From NCBI GenBank assembly GCA_014773175.1, contig VXCM01000967.1, forward strand, positions 62,001-126,000: DNA of 64,000 nt, read 5' to 3'. The DNA is from Lucifuga dentata (lineage: Eukaryota; Chordata; Actinopteri; Ophidiiformes; Bythitidae). Below the pieces are notes generated by a model. That model saw only the letters and a program-made list of their open reading frames with translations. It was not told the DNA's origin and did not search any database. A program made the position numbers and the translations under genes. Shown piece after piece: positions 25,020 through 36,998 of the stretch. Each line of letters opens with the position of its first letter. The first letter of the stretch is position 1.

Positions 25020-28000
25020 TAAATAAATGGGCCAACTGACTTATCAAATCTGAGAATTAACACATGCAAATGTGTTTTTCTTTGTGGATCCTTAATACTC
25101 TCGTCCATCTTGAAAAGTTAGACATGCATTTTGGGTTCATCCTCGCGAGGTTAAAATGAGTTTACTTTAATTAGATGAGTTTTTATTTGGAGAGTAGTTA
25201 ATACAGAAAACAGCACAGTAATAAATATGCAGCATTAAAAGATATCTGACATAATCAGTCATCTACTTATTAACAAAAAATAAAGAGCGTATAAAGAACT
25301 TGGAAAAAATTGAAAAAAATATATTGTAGTGCATACTGGGTACCTCTTCATGTATAGTTCATTCTAAAAATAAGCTAAGCTTTGCAGATTATTATGAAAG
25401 AAGATATGAAATTCAATGCTGTATTTTATATATTTATATGAAGAAAAATGAGGATCGCCAATTTTGGTGCTAATACATAATTTCTTACTGTATTGTTCCA
25501 GCCCAGTTGTTGCTCTCTGATAGATATATATGTTGTCCTTGTAACCAACCTACAAAAAGGGGGATCTGAGTCACGCCATTAGTGCCATGCTTTATTCATA
25601 AGCTACACAGACATGGTGCTCTCTGCTCGGTAATTGAACATTATAGTGACAGCTGTCTGAAAAATATCAGTCATTTTGTGGTGGCTCAGTAGATAAAAGA
25701 TGGCAAGGAATGACCCTCATACCGTACGTCCATGTGAGATATTGATAAAAATCAGGCTGTGTTTGAGCCCTTTTTTAAGACATATACTGTAGGCTGCTCA
25801 CATTCAGAGATGATTGGTCTGAAGCTTTTTTGGCCTGAAGATTTTTGAGGAAGCTTCTGGTTTGGCTCCTTCGAAAGCTGCTAAAGTATTGATGAAGTCA
25901 GACACTGATGGCGATAACAATGAAATCTCACAAGCATCAATTATTGATAGAATCATTAGTGTGTCAGCTGCAGACTGGAGACAGTGTGTACATGTGTGCA
26001 CTGTAGAGAGTCTCTTTACAGGGGGTCAGCAGTGCTTATTCATCTGTGAGGTACTTAGCCAGCCAGACAGATGTAAAATCATTTAAAAATAGTAAAGAAA
26101 TAAAGATTGCCTTCTAACTTATGATCAGTTGATTGAATTAAATTATATTTAAGATATGTCTGTATGCATCTACAAGCCATGTTAGCATGGAATGACAAGT
26201 TACACACACAGAACAGCCAACAATAAACAACAAACACTTGTATATTTGTTTATTGTGGTACATTTGCAAGACATGGATGAAATTAAAATAATTGCTGATT
26301 ATATGGCTTATCTTCATGCTTATTGAACACAGTAGTGTCTTTTGCATTGCAGGAACTTTTCAGAAATTCTGGAACTGTTTCACACTATGAAACCCAGATC
26401 TATTTTGTAACTCCTACTGCAGTGTACTGCAGTGTAGGTTCTCTCTGATACTTTGGATAGTAAAGCAGCTCCAGAACATACCTAATATGGTGAATTTTCA
26501 CACCTACAACTGAAAACATTTCATGCCCATGCTTTTCTAAGCATATCTTAGTGCAAATCTTAGTGCTTGACAGTCAGTAGAAGAGATTTTTGAAAATCCT
26601 TTTTTCCTTCGAGACTCTCTCATAAAAACTCATCCAGCTTCTGTATTTACACTGGACCTGACTCACTTGGCTCAGTCTGCAGCTTAAAGATACTTAAAAG
26701 CTTCGGAGAGCTGTTAGTACTGTTATTGTAATAGTAACCCTTCTGTACCTGGCGAGCTGGGAAGCTATAGCGCTGTTGCTGTGTTCGATGTGCCGTTGTA
26801 TTTGTGTGTGTACATGGCTGACAAATCTTCACACACACATATGTGAAGCTGAAATAAGACAGATGCTCGGTTGGAGGAGACAAGGGGGCTCAAATGATTT
26901 ACTTCTGTTTAACACTTGACTTTATGTTCTGGCAAAGCTCTTAGCACCTCCTGTAGTATTACAAATAGTCCTTCAGGATAGAATTAGAATGTAGTGTTTA
27001 ATTCAATCCTTTCAGCAAGAGGTTTAACATAGCATTTGTTTTTAGTTGCTTGTAAAAGATATAACATTTATATAGCTGACACAAGGGTATTCCACCATAG
27101 TAGCTTTTTATGGTCTTGTGCACCAAATCTAATTTTGTCACAGCGGGGATAGTATCAAATAAGTTACAGGAAGCTGCCGAGTACTCAGACAAGCATGATG
27201 AGGGAGACTTATAGTAATTGCGCCTTCTGTTTGTTTCCATTTTTTTTTCTTTATTGAAGTGAATGACTGGGTTAAGGACATGCAGCTTGGCATTGCTGCC
27301 ATGTTCAACGTGGCCAAAATAGTTTCTCCATCTGCTGCTGCTGTTCCCCCACTTGTGTGTGCGCAAATGTGTGTGTTCTTATGCCTCTGTGCGTCTGTGT
27401 GTGGTATGCTGTGGTTCCTCGCTGGCGCCAAATTTAGTCCACGGCAGTGTAACTGTTGCTTTAAAGTCCTATCAGCACTGAACCAAACACTTCAACAGAT
27501 CCCTGCTCCTTGACACTGAAACGTAACAGTGGCTGCTGAAACACAACCTAGATCTCCTCATGGCCAAGATCCTTCTACCTTGGAAAGTGGATGCACCTCA
27601 AAACCTCAGACATCTGGTGAGAAAATGACATGATTTTCCACTGAGCTGGTTTCCCCCCAGTAACACGATGGGAAAAGATGAAAGCTGAAACCAACGACAA
27701 GACAAACAGCAGAAGTGCAAGACGAAGAGGTGGTGAGGGAGTAAAGCTGTGGTCACGTTACAATTCATGCCACTGAAATCAGCTTGTCCCCACTGACTGT
27801 TAGGACAGTAGAAGGCTATGATGTCATATGGTACAAAATGAGGGGTCCCAAAACAATAAGCTACACTTATTTAGTACTTAACATTTTGATTATGAAGGAA
27901 TCTGACAGCGAAACACTGGAAGAGAGACTTTATCATCAACAAAATTGACAGACAGTGTAAATAATACTTTTTTAGAGTTAGCAGGTAGGTACATGATTTG

Positions 28001-28159
28001 CTTTATAGTTTAGCTTTAAACTAATTAAACTATATACAGTACACTGTATTCTGTACATTAATTCTGCTTTGTAAAGAAAACTTATTACGTGGGTTCGGTG
28101 TTTCATTTGATTATTGGTTATGCTTTAAACAGAACAAGCTAACTGACACACAGTCCTGA

Positions 28160-28625
28160 CAGTTATTATGGCTATGGCAAACAATTGTCTACTTACACAT
28201 TCAGCAGATCTGGAGCACCATTAGCAACCTACTGAAGTCATGTTTCTGTCCACCTATAGTCCATGTCCGATATTCACCTCCTTTTATCTCTGTTGGTCTC
28301 CATCTGTGTGGGTTTTTATTGACTAGATGTTTGAGTTTCTTCACCAGCCTATCATATTTTTATAATGGAATAGCCACAGCTAAGAAATGCTATTTGCAGC
28401 AGATGACGAAGATTCAACTATAGAGCCATTGTGCAACTGTAAAATCAAAAACAAAGAGCAAAAAAGTTGCAGAGTTTGAATTATAATTTTCTGTGAGTTC
28501 AATGCTACAAGCAGCTCTTTCAGTTTACACCAATGCCTGAACTACAACTATAAAACAAGAGGCAACACTGCTACTCTTCCACATGTAAAGTGAAGCTGAA
28601 GGGGTGCTGTGGTGCTGAGCGCCTC
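28160..28625 (+). mobile_element. Dispersed repeat family X, copy 2
   Basis: This copy is better preserved than the one at 7296-7700. It contains CTACTTACACATTCAGCAG, GAAGTCATGTTTCTGTCCACC, CCGATATTCACC and TGTTGGTCTCC in order, and ends near GTGCTGTGGTGCTGAGCGCC. From memory this resembles a widespread teleost non-autonomous DNA transposon, but I could not define its ends. Confidence 0.6.
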
Positions 28626-28781
28626 TATTGATCAAGTGTGTTTACGTCATGAAATTGTTTGGTCAAAGTTCAGTAAACACGAACATGCGTTTCCAGCGAA
28701 AAGACAGAGAGGCTATGTTTGTCTACCTGCCCTCTGAATGTGCTTGAAGTGAAATGAAGAGACCAATCGAGTCTAATGTGA

Positions 28782-28782
<1 letters not shown>

Positions 28783-28848
<66 letters not shown>

Positions 28849-28857
28849 NCACACACA

Positions 28858-28915
<58 letters not shown>

Positions 28916-28932
28916 GGGAGAGAGAGAGAGAT
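28783..28932. repeat. Compound microsatellite (CA)n(GA)n repeated twice
   Basis: CA then GA blocks occur twice in succession, separated by an N at 28849. The N suggests that the assembler joined two ends of one longer tract. Confidence 0.95.
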
Positions 28933-29129
28933 GTGAAGTGCCAGACAGTTGGATGAGACATTGTACACTAACAGACAGAAAGACATGTAGATGGAGTCAA
29001 GGTGAAACAAGTCTGAGGAGGATGAAAACCCTCAATGACAGACAGATGGACAGACAGAAAGCAAATGCACAGAGGACAAAGTAACAGAAAACAGAGACAA
29101 ACATCGTAAAAACATTCAGACTGACTTAC

Positions 29130-29181
29130 CGCCAAGGCCTGGAGCCTCTCTTTATGGAGCTGAGCCTCCTCACACGACATC
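29130..29181 (-). CDS. palm2: Paralemmin-2 coding exon with start codon (LHKERLQALA)
   Basis: ATG at 29178-29180 opens MSCEEAQLHKERLQALA, 17 codons ending exactly at the donor GCG|GTAAG. ELHKERLQAIA at the start of vertebrate paralemmin-2 is the closest match I know, and it distinguishes this gene from paralemmin-1. The intron that follows is phase 0, as required by the EKRKRQ exon. One base 5' of the ATG there is a textbook acceptor: a pyrimidine tract of about 40 bases ending in CCCCCTCAG. The exon therefore need not be the first, and translation could start here or upstream in the candidate exon at 39307-39347, which would join in frame. If this ATG is used, the 5' exon is non-coding. Confidence 0.88.
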
Positions 29182-29597
29182 CTGAGGGGGAAGCAAGGGA
29201 GAGGGGGGTGAAAGGAGAGAGAGAGAGAGGTGAGATTTGGGAAGACAGAGAGAGCTGGAGTCCCTCAGTGAGAGAATGACGGAAACAAGGGGAGAAGAGA
29301 GAGAAAGGGGAGAGAGAGAGAAGGAGGAGCATCCAGACAAGGTCCTTCTTCAGCAGTAATCCAACCAAAGAGAGAGGAGAGTGGGAGAAGGAGCTCGCAG
29401 TGAGGGAAGGAAAGATCTCTCATTCACTGGCCATGTGCCTCACACACCAGCCTGCAGCGAGCATTCTCTCTCTCTGTCTCTCTCACCCACTCTTTCTTTC
29501 CCACCCGCGCTCTCTCTCTCCTCCCATTTCTCCCCTCCCTCTCTCTCTCTCTCTTTTTAGGCACAGGCCATGTGTGATTAAACAGCTGGGAGGAGCA

Positions 29598-29599
<2 letters not shown>

Positions 29600-29660
<61 letters not shown>
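29600..29660. repeat. Microsatellite (GA)n
   Basis: About 30 GA units, about 420 bp upstream of the palm2 start codon on the transcript strand. Pyrimidine-rich blocks (CTCTCT) lie just beside it at 29466-29555. Confidence 0.97.
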
Positions 29661-29663
<3 letters not shown>

Positions 29664-30349
29664 AGGGGATAGAGAAATAGAAAAGCAGAAGTAAGGAAAA
29701 GAGAAGCAGGAGAGCAATTTGTCATCTTAAGGGCTGTGGAGAGCAGACAGGGCAGTGGAAAGCAGAGTAGCAGTGTGTAAATTAAAATGTTCTTTTTTCA
29801 TCTTTTTTCAAATAACTTTTTGTTTATCTTAACTCTGATTTTATTTGTTTTTGAGGGAGATAAATATGTCAGAGAACTTGTGCAGTCTACACACTTTAGT
29901 CTGCACTTGAAAGAACAAGAGCTTTATGGAGCCTCATTTTAAAGATTCTCTGAATTGTACGTTGCAGATTTCACTGACTATTTGAAGTGAAATCAAATTA
30001 TGCTGTTGAACTGTTTTCTGCTCTACATTACTTTCCCAACTTTGTTTGGAATCAATTTAGTTACAATTTAGTAATCAATTTAATTATTGTAAAGTCAGTA
30101 TGAAATCACTAGTAGTTTTTGTCATAGTTGTTATTTTTGAGGCAGTGGCATTAAGTTATTTATTAATAACTAGCTTTCTTGGCATTTTTCCTGGAACACA
30201 ACATGTTGTAATTGTTAGCAGTATCACACAAAAATTTAGGGAAAGAGTCTAGACTTTGTCTAGACCTTGACCAAGACTGGACATAACATTTCTATGGTTA
30301 ATCTTATTAAGAACACAAATCATGATTTTTGGATTAAGAACATGAAATA

Positions 30350-30990
30350 ATTTGTGCATTTACCCTTTGGTCCAATTTGTTTCAAATGGGAAAAAAAGAA
30401 ACCAAAATCAGTCAACAAGTCATGTGAGAATGCTCGCACTGCTGATTGGTCAAAAATATTTTGGGGTGGACGTGGGAAAATCAAATCAGGAAGAAGTTTG
30501 CAATGCTGTGATGACTAAATAAGAAGAAATGATAGAGTTGCCATAGTTTCTAGTCATAGTTCTCAGTTCTACTGCCTTCAGATGGCTGAACAGAAGCATG
30601 GAACACATATTTAGCACTTATAACCTTTTTTTTTTTTTTTTTTTTNTTTTTTTTTTTTTTTTTATCAGCATCTGTTATATTAGCACTAACCTACAGCTTT
30701 GATTCAAGTAATCAGATGTATACTAATGTTAATTTGGTGCACCGTGCCCTCTCTGGGTCTAGGTCAATCAATAGATTATACCATTTAATTGGTTCAGTAT
30801 AGTTTGGGTCATGTTCATATGACAAAAGGCCTGCTTCAGAGTTTGTGTGGGGGAAGAGGGTCAGTCAGACCCAAGTGCGATTTCTGTGTTCAGTATGTCC
30901 AAACAAATCCTATTTAGGGTGGAAACCATCCAGGGTTTGAAACAAAATGCTCCAAATGAACTAAGTGTGAAGACTTCTTCAGTCAACCAG
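30350..30990. mobile_element. hAT-like non-autonomous element, copy 2 (decayed)
   Basis: It shares ordered words with 14551-15364: TACTGCCTTCAGATGGCTGAACAG, GGTCNAGGTCAATCAATAGATTA-like sequence, GGTCATGTTCATATGAC and CCAAATGAACTAAGTGTGAAGACTTC near the right end. It is interrupted by a T-run with an N (30646). The terminal repeats are eroded, so the limits are approximate. Confidence 0.5.
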
Positions 30991-31539
30991 GCGTTTCAGT
31001 CTACAGAACCACCTAGTGCTCTATTGCTGCTGTTGTAGACTGAACACGTATGACATCTCTTCCTGATTGCACAGGCAAGCTTTCTTGAACAAACGCCATG
31101 CTAAACTCAACTGTAGTTGTTGTAATTGTAGCTATTATGAGGATGGGTCTGTATGAACTGTCTGACCCTATACATATACCATCATGTTTTACAAGAAAGA
31201 GAGAGAGAACATGCCAAGCATAAACAAGGCCTGTAGAAGCTTAAGACATCATGATCTTTTATCATATTTAATGAAGGGAGGCTGTAGAGTCATCCATTCA
31301 CAAACAGTCCTGCTGCCATTTCTGGTGATCATGATTGCCCATTTTTATTCCAACAGCACTTCACTCTGGAAAAACACGATGAAAATAGTGCAAAATGAAG
31401 AGAAATATATACTCCATTAATTGGAGTGTGATGAGTATCTGTGGAACATCCTTGTAAAGTGGATTCATCTTCATACACACACATATTCATGCTGCTCACG
31501 AATGCAGTTTGTTTAAATGGGTCACAGTTACCTGTGCCC

Positions 31540-32085
31540 CAATTTCCATTTCCCCCCTAGTTTCACCTGCTAGTTTTCAGTTTTTCTCCATTCCTTCTAT
31601 TTCCTTTCCAACCACTCCCCAATTTCCTCATTTCATGCATTCTCTTTTTCCTATACCCCCCCCCCCNCCCCCCCCCCCTTTCTCCTACATCCTGCCCATC
31701 TCTCTTCTTTTTTCTGCTTTCTACTTTATAAACTTCTCTCCTTTTTTTCCCAATCATCCTCACTATATTTTCACTCTCTCTTTCTTTTGCTCTCTTATTC
31801 CTCATATCTTCCTCTTTGATACACCCTTCAGCATTTAATTTTCTTCCTATGTCCCTTTTCATCCTCTTCTTCTCTCTCCCTTCCTAAAAACCTCAACCTC
31901 TTTCTTTCCCATTCGCTATCCTTTCCTTCTCTCATCTCCCTCCCTTTCTTCTCATCCTTCTTTCCTGCTGTATACCTCATCTCCTTGATCCCTTCTCTCA
32001 CCCCCTCCTTCCCATCCATCCCTATATCCCTTTTGCTCCTTCCATCCCTCCTTTATCTCTTTTCTCCATCCTTCCCTCCAGAAGC
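31540..32085 (+). repeat. Long pyrimidine-rich tract (about 540 bp)
   Basis: The plus strand is almost entirely C and T over more than 500 bases, including a C-run with an N at 31667. Open frames across it are compositional artefacts. Such tracts can adopt triplex DNA. Confidence 0.85.
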
Positions 32086-33185
32086 AGGCCATCCTTATAA
32101 GGAGAAACAGCAGCAACAGTGCTGGCCAGCTCTTTGGGGAATGGAGAAGTATGTAACAGACAAACACACACGCATGCATACACATTTTGCAGACCAACAC
32201 ACACTAACATAGCAGCTACTGCATTACACCAAGAGAGACAAAAAATATGTATTACAAATTATTGCAGTTGGAGATTATCTGTGTTGTAAAGCCTTAACGA
32301 CAGCTGCAAGACCTGAATAAATCAAAAATGAGTTGCTTTTCTGTCCAGATTTGAATATAAACTGTTTAATATTAAAGATTTGCCGGAGTTTTGTTGTGTA
32401 GATACGTCATAGTACTGCTGAAAGAAAACTTTCTCACTATACATGTTCTTAGCAGGAAAAAAGTTTCGTGCAGACAGCATGATTCAAGATTACAGAAATA
32501 TTAATCTGCTGCACTTGAAACAGTACCAAACTTTTTTGGCTCATGTTGTGACCCTTTAATAAAACAGGCTGACTATGACTTTGCTGCATTACATCAGTGC
32601 AAACACACCAAGCAAAGTCTGAGATTCAATTTTTGATTTAGTTTTACAAGAAAAAACATTACGTTTTCAAAGTATGTATTAATTTGAATTCTGTGTAAAG
32701 TGTATGTTGCAAATGTTTGCAGCAGGTATAGTGTCCAGGACAAAAAACAACTCTACATCAAATTCAATTAGATGAATTTGACATTACATACACAGAAAAA
32801 TTAATAAAGAAATTTTTATCTTCAGTCAGTTTTTTTTTTTTTTTTTTTTTTTAACACAAAACAGCACATTTGTGCCCTAGTTTGCACTATTTTTGGCTGG
32901 CAGGTGTGATCATTACAGCAAGATAACTTTGTTTAAAAACAAATCTCTAACTACAAGTTAGGATATAAACTAATATTGTTCCTGAATTTTGCTGAATTTC
33001 TATAAAAAGACTAAAAAATCTTATTTCTGATCTTTTTTGGATTATTTGTAATATGTTTATGCTAATGCTGATGTCCTTGAAGTCCTTGTTGAAATGCCCA
33101 TCTGAAATGGCTGTGATTGTGACATTTAGGGACCAAATGACAAATCGTAAATTATTGCTGCTGTGGTCATTTATGATTTGTAAAT

Positions 33186-33725
33186 ATATATATATATCTT
33201 CTTTTCCTTTCGGCTTTCCCTTCAGAGGTCACCACAGCGAATCATCTGCCTCCATCTAACCCTATCCTCTGCCTCCTCTTCTCTCACACCAACTAACTTC
33301 ATGTCCTCTTTCACTACATCCATAAATCTCCTCTTTGGTCTTCCTCTAGGCCTCCTGCCTGGCAGTTCCAACCTCAGCATCCTTCTACCGATATGTTCAC
33401 TATCCCTCCTCTGTACATGTCCAAACCATCTCAGTCTGGCCTCTCTGACTTTATCTCCAAAACATCTAACATGCGCTGTCCCTCTGATGTACTCGTTCCT
33501 GATCCTATCCATCCTCGTCACTCCCAAAGAGAACCTCAGCATTTTAGTCTCTGCTACCTCTAGCTCTGCCTCCTGTCTTTTCCTCAGTGCCACTGTCTCT
33601 AAGCCATACAACATCGCTGGTCTCACCACCGTTTTGTACACCTTTCCTTTCATTCTTGCCGAGACTCTTTTGTCACACATCACACCTGACACTTTTCTCC
33701 ACCCATTCCAACCTGCTTGCACACG
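33186..33725 (-). mobile_element. 5'-truncated RTE-like LINE, 3' end with intact C-terminal open frame
   Basis: The minus-strand frame at 33222-33722 is open for 166 codons. It matches the region after the reverse transcriptase of RTE-type elements, with YKTVVRPAMLYGLET, a basic RRxRGRPKRRF block and RWFGHVQRR. These proteins copy their own RNA into the genome by target-primed reverse transcription. The catalytic domain itself is missing because the copy is truncated, so it cannot move by itself. After the stop come about 24 bases of 3' untranslated sequence, AGGGAAAGCCGAAAGGAAAAG, and an (AT)n tail, a familiar fish LINE 3' end. A (TATC)n array abuts the 5' truncation. The absence of stops suggests a fairly young insertion. 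Confidence 0.85.
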
Positions 33726-33735
33726 TTATATGTAA

Positions 33736-33736
33736 A

Positions 33737-33791
<55 letters not shown>

Positions 33792-33801
33792 ATATATATA
33801 T
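33736..33801. repeat. Microsatellite (TATC)n followed by (TA)n
   Basis: About 13 TATC units and a short TA run end at the N at 33802, followed by a T-run. It abuts the truncated end of the LINE. Confidence 0.95.
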
Positions 33802-33871
33802 NTTTTTTTTTTTTTTTTTTTTTTTTTTTAGTGCAGCTACATAAAAATGGATAATCCTGTTTAACATTTTT

Positions 33872-34018
33872 AGTTGAGTCAAGTCAAGTCAAATTAATTT
33901 GTAAAGCCCTGGATCACATACAATATTTCAAAGGGCTTTACAGACCCACATATTAGTGGTTCCAGACCAGCCCAAGCTCTCTAAGAAGACGAGAAAAAAC
34001 TCCTCAAAAACCTTATTA
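33872..34018 (+). mobile_element. Fragment of a common teleost interspersed repeat
   Basis: The order AATTTGTAAAGCCCTGGATCACA, AAAGGGCTTTACAGACC and CTCTAAGAAGACGAGAAAAAACTCC is that of a repeat found very widely in fish genomes. The copy is partial. I recognise it from memory and cannot name the family with certainty. Confidence 0.5.
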
Positions 34019-34842
34019 TATATTATATAATTAGGCTTTAGCCTACCTAGTTGTAAGTTATAAATTCATAAAAAATGATTTTTTATTCATTTTTCCATAT
34101 TGCATTAGAAGAAATCCTTTGGTATACATTTGTTGTAAACTTCTTTGATGTTTGCCAGCCACGCACTCCAATGAAAACAATATTGTTTCACCCAGGGACC
34201 CACTCTCATTAAAACATACTGTCACACCTTTAATGTGGGGGCCTGTGTTTTATGGACCAAGCCCTGCTGGGGTCTTAACATGTAATTTAGGAAAGCAGGC
34301 TGTTGTATGTTGAGCTCATCGCTGCAGCTGTGTGACTTGAGTCAGATTCGTATGTCTGGACTCTTTGTGGGTTTGTGTTTGACCTGGATTTACACCACTC
34401 ACATCATCACACCGACCTGCTCTGTTATTACAAATCTTACTCCCTCACATATATATTACACTATCACTTTGTTCTCCTTCAGCTTACTTTTCTGTCCCCT
34501 CAGTCTTTCCCACCCCCTTCAACCCCACAATTCTGGCTTCAGCTACACTGGTTGGTTGCTGTTGGAGACAACAGCATCATTGTTCCTCTACATCGCCACA
34601 ACGACACAATGACCTCACCACACAGCCAGCCAAGCTCCGCCCCCTCATCCCAGCCCAGAGCTAATGGCCTCCAGATGTGGAACCAGAGGCAGGAAAGCGT
34701 GCATGCACACACACACACACATGCACTAAGATACACACAGACGAGTACATGGACATAAAAGAGTGAGCAGGAGGCAGAGGAAATAAGCAAATATACTGTA
34801 GTACTAAAAAAAAGTATAAAAATACAAAAAAGTGGAAAGACT

Positions 34843-35267
34843 TTAAAGGAGCATACCAGTGATTTTGCATGTTTAATTCCAATAAATACAACCTGGATGC
34901 ATGTTTCATTACTGTCAACTGTTTCCAAAACATACTACTGGAGCAGTAAGTTTTAGAATTCTTTTTCCTGCCTTCCAGATTGCCAAGTTCATTCCAGTAC
35001 ACTATAAAAATCAACTTGTATAGATTTGAAACATGCTTGAGATAAGTAATCCATTACTTAGGAGATTAGGAGTTTTGGCAAAATAACAGGAAAACTAAAA
35101 TACGGTTTTATGTTTTGGAAAATGGTTGTCAGAAACATAANGCAAAATAACAGGAAAACTAAAATACGGTTTTATGTTTTGGAAAATGGTTGTCAGAAAC
35201 ATAATGTATATGTGGGTCACTTATTTATTGTGCTTAAACATGCAAAACCACTGGTGTGGTCCTTTAA
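34843..35267 (-). mobile_element. TTAA-flanked fold-back MITE, copy A
   Basis: The copy opens with TTAAAGGAGCATACCAGTG and closes with the inverted CTGGTGTGGTCCTTTAA. Its inside is reversed relative to the copy at 58500. It carries an exact 63-bp duplication around the N at 35141, which is an assembly artefact, so its real length is about 360 bp. There is no coding capacity. TTAA at both ends suggests the TTAA target choice of the piggyBac superfamily, by inference. Confidence 0.75.
35078..35204. other. Assembly duplication around a single N
   Basis: The 63 bases at 35078-35140 are repeated exactly at 35142-35204, separated only by an N. Two contig ends that overlapped were placed side by side instead of being merged. 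Confidence 0.85.
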
Positions 35268-35414
35268 CACTTTCATCCCCCTCATCTGTGTGTGTGTGTG
35301 TGTGTGGGTGCGCGTGTATATTTGTTTGTATTAGTCCTGTCTGCATGTTAATGCTGTCCATGACGTTCTTCCCTTTGCTCACCATTCCTGAGTTCAGTTC
35401 TCCCTAAAATAACC

Positions 35415-35415
<1 letters not shown>

Positions 35416-35466
<51 letters not shown>
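35416..35466. repeat. Microsatellite (CA)n
   Basis: About 25 uninterrupted CA units. Confidence 0.97.
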
Positions 35467-35467
<1 letters not shown>

Positions 35468-35546
35468 GCAATAACTCAGTCTGCAGGAGACCCATCGGTG
35501 CCAGATGTGTGACTGGATGTGTGTGTGTGTGTGTGTGTGTGTGCTT

Positions 35547-35550
35547 AGGT

Positions 35551-35584
<34 letters not shown>

Positions 35585-35714
35585 CAAAGCAGTCCAAGTA
35601 CAAATATTTCTAGCTATTTGAATGCCAGACCTTGATCTCATTGATATACAGTATTATACAGCACTGAGGGAGGCCAAGGTATGTGTGTGTGTGTGTGTGT
35701 GTGTGTGTTTAGGT

Positions 35715-35748
<34 letters not shown>

Positions 35749-35842
35749 CAAAGCAGTCCAAGTACAAATATTTCTAGCTATTTGAATGCCAGACCTTGAT
35801 CTCATTGATATACAGTATTATACAGCACTGAGGGAGGCCAAG

Positions 35843-35845
<3 letters not shown>
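35547..35845 (+). repeat. Perfect direct duplication of 135 bp, period 164, with (GA)n inside and (TG)n between
   Basis: The block AGGTCTGAGAGAG...GGCCAAGGTA at 35547-35681 recurs at 35711-35845 with the same GA-tract length. (TG)n separates and follows the copies. The unique part shows no open frame of note. It could be a very recent tandem duplication mediated by the TG tracts, or a mis-assembly without an N. Confidence 0.85.
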
Positions 35846-35877
<32 letters not shown>

Positions 35878-36932
35878 TCTTTCTGTTCATAAACTTTTAA
35901 ACTGATGGTATTTTGTTGATTTTGTTTTTCTTTCGCAATTTTTTCCATGCAATAAATGCACAAACTACAAAAAGAAACTATATATTACTTGAAGTAATAC
36001 ATGCATTTGAGCACTAGAATGCTAATATATGTCCATAATAAGGCCAAATTTGACAGAATAATAATAATAAAAAAGTTTGCTCAACACAAGCACTCTCATT
36101 GTTTCAGTTCAAAAAGTTCAAACCCTGCAAGCTCTGGTTTGACTGCTCTTAGTGGCAGCATAGATTAGTATTTTACAGTCTGAATGACTTCACATGTATC
36201 TTCAAGAGTACTGTGATTTCTTAAAGGAATTGGAAAAGTGAAAGCATAAAGAGTGATTCTGTGTGAAAACTAAGACAGAGTGACATGCTTTTGCTGTGTA
36301 GAGAGTCAATTTATTTATTTTATTTTCTTACTAATGACTGATTGTGTAAATTGAAGGTGTAGAGGAGATGCATGTGCACATATACGTAGTGTATATATGT
36401 GTGTGAGTTCATCCATACCACAAATATATACAGTATTTTCTGTAAAGTAGGTTTTAATGGCTTTTCCTTTTTTTAGAGATGCATGACAGATGCTTTGGCC
36501 TTCAGTGGTAACAACAAACTCAGCATGTTCTTTCTTGGACTCTCATTTGTTCTGAATTTGGAGTTTGACTCGCTGTTACGTTTCTCCTCTTATTTAGTGC
36601 GCTTATATAAATCCGATTCAGGAATAAAGTTGTTCCACGGCTTTGAAAAAGTTATTCATGTTCTGCTATTTTCATCCCGGCTTCACACTGATGACACAAG
36701 TGAAGAAATAAAATGTTTGCATTGAAAAGTTGATGATTTTAAAGCCCCAGTCTTTTGTGTGGATGTTGCAGCAAGGTTTATATGCTGAAAAGGAACTAAT
36801 GGGTTCCATAATGTCTCCATTAAAAACTCAAACTAAGCCTCCAGAGTAATTGATACAGATGTAATTTTAATATTTTATCCTTTAGTGCCACTGTTTAGCT
36901 TCCTGTGTCATAAAAACACTGGACATTTAAAA

Positions 36933-36933
36933 C

Positions 36934-36997
<64 letters not shown>
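36933..36997. repeat. Microsatellite (TATC)n
   Basis: About 16 perfect tetranucleotide units. Confidence 0.97.

Positions 36998-36998
<1 letters not shown>

Larger units (their letters stand above)
18849..29129 (-). other. palm2: palm2 intron of 10.3 kb
   Basis: The intron holds a T-run (19161-19188), an A-run with an N (19309), (CT)n tracts (19881, 20676, 24370), several CA/GT microsatellites (20887, 21090, 24474, 24981), a 53-bp tandem duplication (22904), a C-rich strand-biased stretch (23380-24110, N at 23637), an RFX-type X-box (24917), the second copy of dispersed family X (28160) and a very long compound microsatellite (28783). No other coding exon was recognised. Confidence 0.8.

Noticed and set aside
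28670..29010. Several frames around the compound microsatellite
   Set aside because: Alternating S-L and C-V residues come directly from GA and CA repeats and cross an N.
29400..29725. Frames of 80-97 codons on both strands
   Set aside because: Produced by (GA)n and CTCTCT sequence upstream of the palm2 exon.
31509..32212. Frames up to 109 codons on both strands
   Set aside because: They lie in the pyrimidine tract, cross an N and have biased composition without domains.
34539..35014. Minus frames of 117 and 129 codons
   Set aside because: They overlap the MITE and a CA-rich stretch. No homology or splice context was seen.
33736..36997. Regularly spaced short repeats that could suggest CRISPR
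   Set aside because: They are simple (TATC)n microsatellites without spacers, in a vertebrate genome.
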